Part shown: piece after piece, positions 43,836 through 45,843 of the stretch
Position numbering within the stretch: the stretch's first letter is position 1
How the letters are laid out: each line of letters opens with the position of its first letter
Origin: a bacterium
GTDB lineage: Bacteria; Zhuqueibacterota; Zhuqueibacteria; Zhuqueibacterales; Geothermadaptataceae
Length of the DNA stretch: 45,843 nucleotides
Assembly (NCBI GenBank): GCA_024275575.1
Contig: JAJRYV010000137.1
Span: forward strand, 1 to 45,843
Direction of reading: 5' to 3'
Program-made: the position numbers and the translations under genes
The notes under the pieces: generated by a model
What the model was told of the DNA's origin: nothing
The model's database searches: none
Seen by the model: only the letters and a program-made list of their open reading frames with translations

Positions 43836-44255
43836 CTATTTAAAAGATGTTTTGGGATTCCGCAGAAAAAAATGATGGCGCTGTTTGCTTCTTTTTATGG
43901 CGAGCATCAGGACTTCTTTTTTATAGTTTGCCAACTGCTCATAAAATGAGTTTACCTCGGTAACGGGTGAATGATCCACCATGATAATGACATCATCTGT
44001 TTTCAGACCGGCGAATGCGGCAGGGCTCAATCGCTGCACTTTGGATACGAGAACACCGTTACGGTTTTCGAGATTTAAATCAAATTGATCTTCAGCATTA
44101 ATTTCACGAACATGCAAACCGAAAAAACGAACCCGTGATCTGTTCGGGCCTTGCGCCGGAGCGGTGTTTTCTTCGATCAGCGTCTGAAGAGTAATTCGAA
44201 TGTTATGAATCTCATCATTTCGCAAATATTCAATCCAGATTGAGTTACCCGGTTT
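43836..44255 (-). pseudogene. detached second PDZ domain of the HtrA-type protease
   Basis: Past the TAA at 44256-44258 the same frame goes on as KPGNSIWIEYLRNDEIHNIR, the end of PDZ1 in DegP/DegQ-type proteins. A second PDZ domain follows (LVSKVQRLSPAAFAGLKTDD, VIIMVDHSPVTEVNSFYEQL), ending KTSFK. With the upstream part it forms a normal-length two-PDZ HtrA of ~478 codons. A TTG at 44225 could start a short PDZ protein, but no Shine-Dalgarno is visible. It is therefore probably untranslated, or made only by readthrough. Confidence 0.75.
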
Positions 44256-45272
44256 TTACTTTGCGATAAAAAATTGTAGTTGATTCGCCCGGTTGAGTTT
44301 TTGGCCATTGATCGAGAGTATCACATCCATGGGTTTCAGGCCAAATTGTTGCGCCGGGCTATCGGTGAACACATCGTCAACAAAAACACCGGCGATTTCC
44401 GTCATTCCAATAGCAGCAGCAATATCAGCGTTGACATCTAAAAATGCAGCACCGAGATATGCCCGCTCAACTTTGCCGGAGGTAATCAATTCGCTGCTTA
44501 TTTTGCGCACCAGGTTTGCTGGAACCGCAAAACCGAAACCCATGTTCAAACCATTCTCGGTTGCAATTGCCGTGTTAATGCCGATGATTTCGCCGTTCAT
44601 ATTGACCAGTGGGCCACCGCTATTGCCGGGGTTTATCGCAGCGTCTGTCTGAATAAATGCTTCGATCGCATAACTGTTGTTGATAATATCAATCTCCCTT
44701 CCCAGGGCGCTGATAATCCCTGAAGTAACGGTGAATTTTAAATTGAGCGGATTTCCAACGGCCAGGACCCAATCTCCAACCCTGCATGCTCCGGAATCAC
44801 CGAGACGTGCAAAATCGAGTTTATCAGCGTCAATTTTAATGACAGCCACTTCGGTTAAACCGTCGCGTCCAACAACCTTAGCCGCAAAATGTCGCTTGTC
44901 ATATAACGTTACATCGATTTTTAATGCATCCTGTACGAGATGACTATTGGTGATGATATAACCATCTGGAGAAATGATGATACCGGCACCCGAACTCATT
45001 TTTTGCAGTGAAATTTTTGGTTCTTTTACTGCATTTCGGTTGACGGCCAGGAAGTTATCATTATGATGCCGGATGCGCTTTTGAATATCAATTCGTGCAG
45101 TCGCCGGTAGAATTTTTTCAACGATATTACTAAACGAATATCTTCTCTCCGCCGTCGGCCGGTCTGAAACTGTTAAATCCTGGGCATATGCGTTGTTACA
45201 AATGCTGACAAACAGGCAAAAGAAAATCGTAATTTTCCAGCTAAATCTATCATGCCGGAGTTTATATACCAT
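44256..45272 (-). CDS. htrA: HtrA/Deg-type S1C serine protease, interrupted after PDZ1
   Basis: 338 residues from the ATG at 45272, which starts the signal peptide (ITIFFCLFVSICNNAYAQ) and has AAGG upstream. The trypsin-like domain shows His111 (YIITNSHLV) and Ser218 (NPGNSGGPLV). The position of the catalytic Asp (usual TDLAVIKI) reads TEVAVIKI, with Glu141. PDZ1 (AGVFVDDVFTDSPAQQFGLK; DVILSINGQKLN) is cut by a TAA at 44256 before its last strands. Family members degrade misfolded envelope proteins. Here activity may be weak or lost. It is flanked by the DnaJ homologue and an anti-sigma kinase gene. Confidence 0.85.
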   Translation of the reverse strand: MVYKLRHDRFSWKITIFFCLFVSICNNAYAQDLTVSDRPTAERRYSFSNIVEKILPATARIDIQKRIRHHNDNFLAVNRNAVKEPKISLQKMSSGAGIIISPDGYIITNSHLVQDALKIDVTLYDKRHFAAKVVGRDGLTEVAVIKIDADKLDFARLGDSGACRVGDWVLAVGNPLNLKFTVTSGIISALGREIDIINNSYAIEAFIQTDAAINPGNSGGPLVNMNGEIIGINTAIATENGLNMGFGFAVPANLVRKISSELITSGKVERAYLGAAFLDVNADIAAAIGMTEIAGVFVDDVFTDSPAQQFGLKPMDVILSINGQKLNRANQLQFFIAK

Positions 45273-45364
45273 CAATTTAAACCTTATTTTATGGAAATCA
45301 CGCCGTAGATGCAATTCGTCTTCACGGCTTTAGAGCAAATGACTATATGTCTTTCGAAAGCAAT

Positions 45365-45843
45365 TTACGCAGGCAGGAATTTCTTTAAAACGAGACGATT
45401 GCCATTAATCTCATCAGACTCATAAGCCACTTCATCCATCGAACGATGGATAATATGCAGACCAAATCCACCGGACTGGCGATTTTCTACAGCTTCCTCA
45501 ACATTATACGCTTTATTTTGCATTTTTGAAGAAGTAAGCCCGAAATCCCGGATAACGATTTGAAAATATGTCTCATTATACTCAACAGCAACCTCGATGA
45601 TATTACCTGGTTTGGAATGGTAGGCGTGCTCAATAACGTTTAAACAGGCTTCATAAACCGATATTTTGATAAATCCGATTTGCTTGTCTTCGATGCCCGC
45701 ATCACGCGCATGTTTCACGATAAAGTCACAGATTTTATATAATTCCAAAGACCGGCTATCTACCTGAATCAGCTCTTTTACTGGTAAATTTTCCTCATCC
45801 GGAATATCATGGGTTGCCGGAGATTTATGCTCTTGAATTTCAG
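45365..45843 (-). CDS. RsbW-like anti-sigma factor / histidine-kinase-type ATPase (5' partial)
   Basis: The frame is open to the right edge. A TTG at 45748 could start a 127-residue form, but there is no ATG and the frame continues for 31 further codons without a stop, so the start probably lies outside. The GHKL ATPase boxes are N (SVYEACLNVIEHAYHS), G1 (IVIRDFG) and G2 (SGGFGLHIIH). The arrangement is that of RsbW/SpoIIAB-type kinases, which phosphorylate anti-anti-sigma factors. The ~30 residues before TTG are acidic and may be the end of another domain. It precedes the htrA gene by 92 bp, which suggests a stress-response context. Confidence 0.87.
   Translation of the reverse strand, partial: EIQEHKSPATHDIPDEENLPVKELIQVDSRSLELYKICDFIVKHARDAGIEDKQIGFIKISVYEACLNVIEHAYHSKPGNIIEVAVEYNETYFQIVIRDFGLTSSKMQNKAYNVEEAVENRQSGGFGLHIIHRSMDEVAYESDEINGNRLVLKKFLPA

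Noticed and set aside
1-45843. CRISPR array, rRNA, tRNA or intact insertion sequence
   Set aside because: I found no regularly spaced direct repeats, no tRNA cloverleaf with a CCA-type end and no transposase-like protein. The only mobile-associated genes are the decayed TcmP pair.

Overview
The window looks like chromosomal DNA of a Gram-negative bacterium of the FCB superphylum, most likely near Calditrichota/KSB1 or a related candidate phylum. This placement is inference. It rests on a C-terminal secretion/sorting domain beginning FPNPFNPETNIAF, a complete Bacteroides-type aerotolerance (Bat) cluster, many lipobox lipoproteins, beta-barrel proteins and a TonB-type protein. Most of the DNA is of moderate GC. 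One island (about 11345-13180) is clearly AT-rich.

Left part (1-20500): the end of an Ig-like secreted protein and a putative outer-membrane protein; an MscS channel convergent with the site-2 protease RseP; a copper operon csoR-copA-mnmD whose promoter and CsoR operator can both be read; a small membrane protein; a beta-propeller lipoprotein; an AIM24 protein; a decayed AT-rich two-gene cassette (three-Cys-motif Gp37/Gp68 protein plus its TcmP partner); an N-acyl-D-amino-acid deacylase homologue; a MATE exporter; an M19 dipeptidase; a YvlD-like membrane protein; and a homocysteine methyltransferase/MTHFR pair that reads as one fused gene split by an in-frame TGA.

Middle (20500-28100): surface and envelope genes. 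These are a cysteine-peptidase-like protein with the sorting domain, a propeller lipoprotein, a dTDP-sugar epimerase-like cupin, a lipoprotein of unknown function, a FadL/UPF0164-like barrel, and a Tyr/Trp-rich lipoprotein with a long Ser/Arg/Lys tail behind a consensus sigma-54 promoter.

Right part (28100-40400): a twelve- or thirteen-gene minus-strand Bat supercluster. In transcription order it is a TPR lipoprotein, a short BatD-type protein, MoxR, DUF58, a SurA-N/TPR lipoprotein, a second short BatD-type protein, BatA, BatB, BatC, a Gln-rich coiled coil, BatD, BatE and a TonB-like protein. MoxR ATPase, DUF58/VWA proteins and BatD-type membrane proteins probably form one envelope-stress or chaperone machine.

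Right edge (40500-45843): dnaK with a strong terminator and a possible sigma-54 promoter, a DnaJ homologue with half of the usual zinc motifs, an HtrA-type protease interrupted by an in-frame TAA and carrying Glu for the catalytic Asp, and an RsbW-like kinase. Three loci carry lesions (four apparent single-base frameshifts and two in-frame stops), while all other genes are open. Whether these are real decay or assembly error is the first thing to settle.
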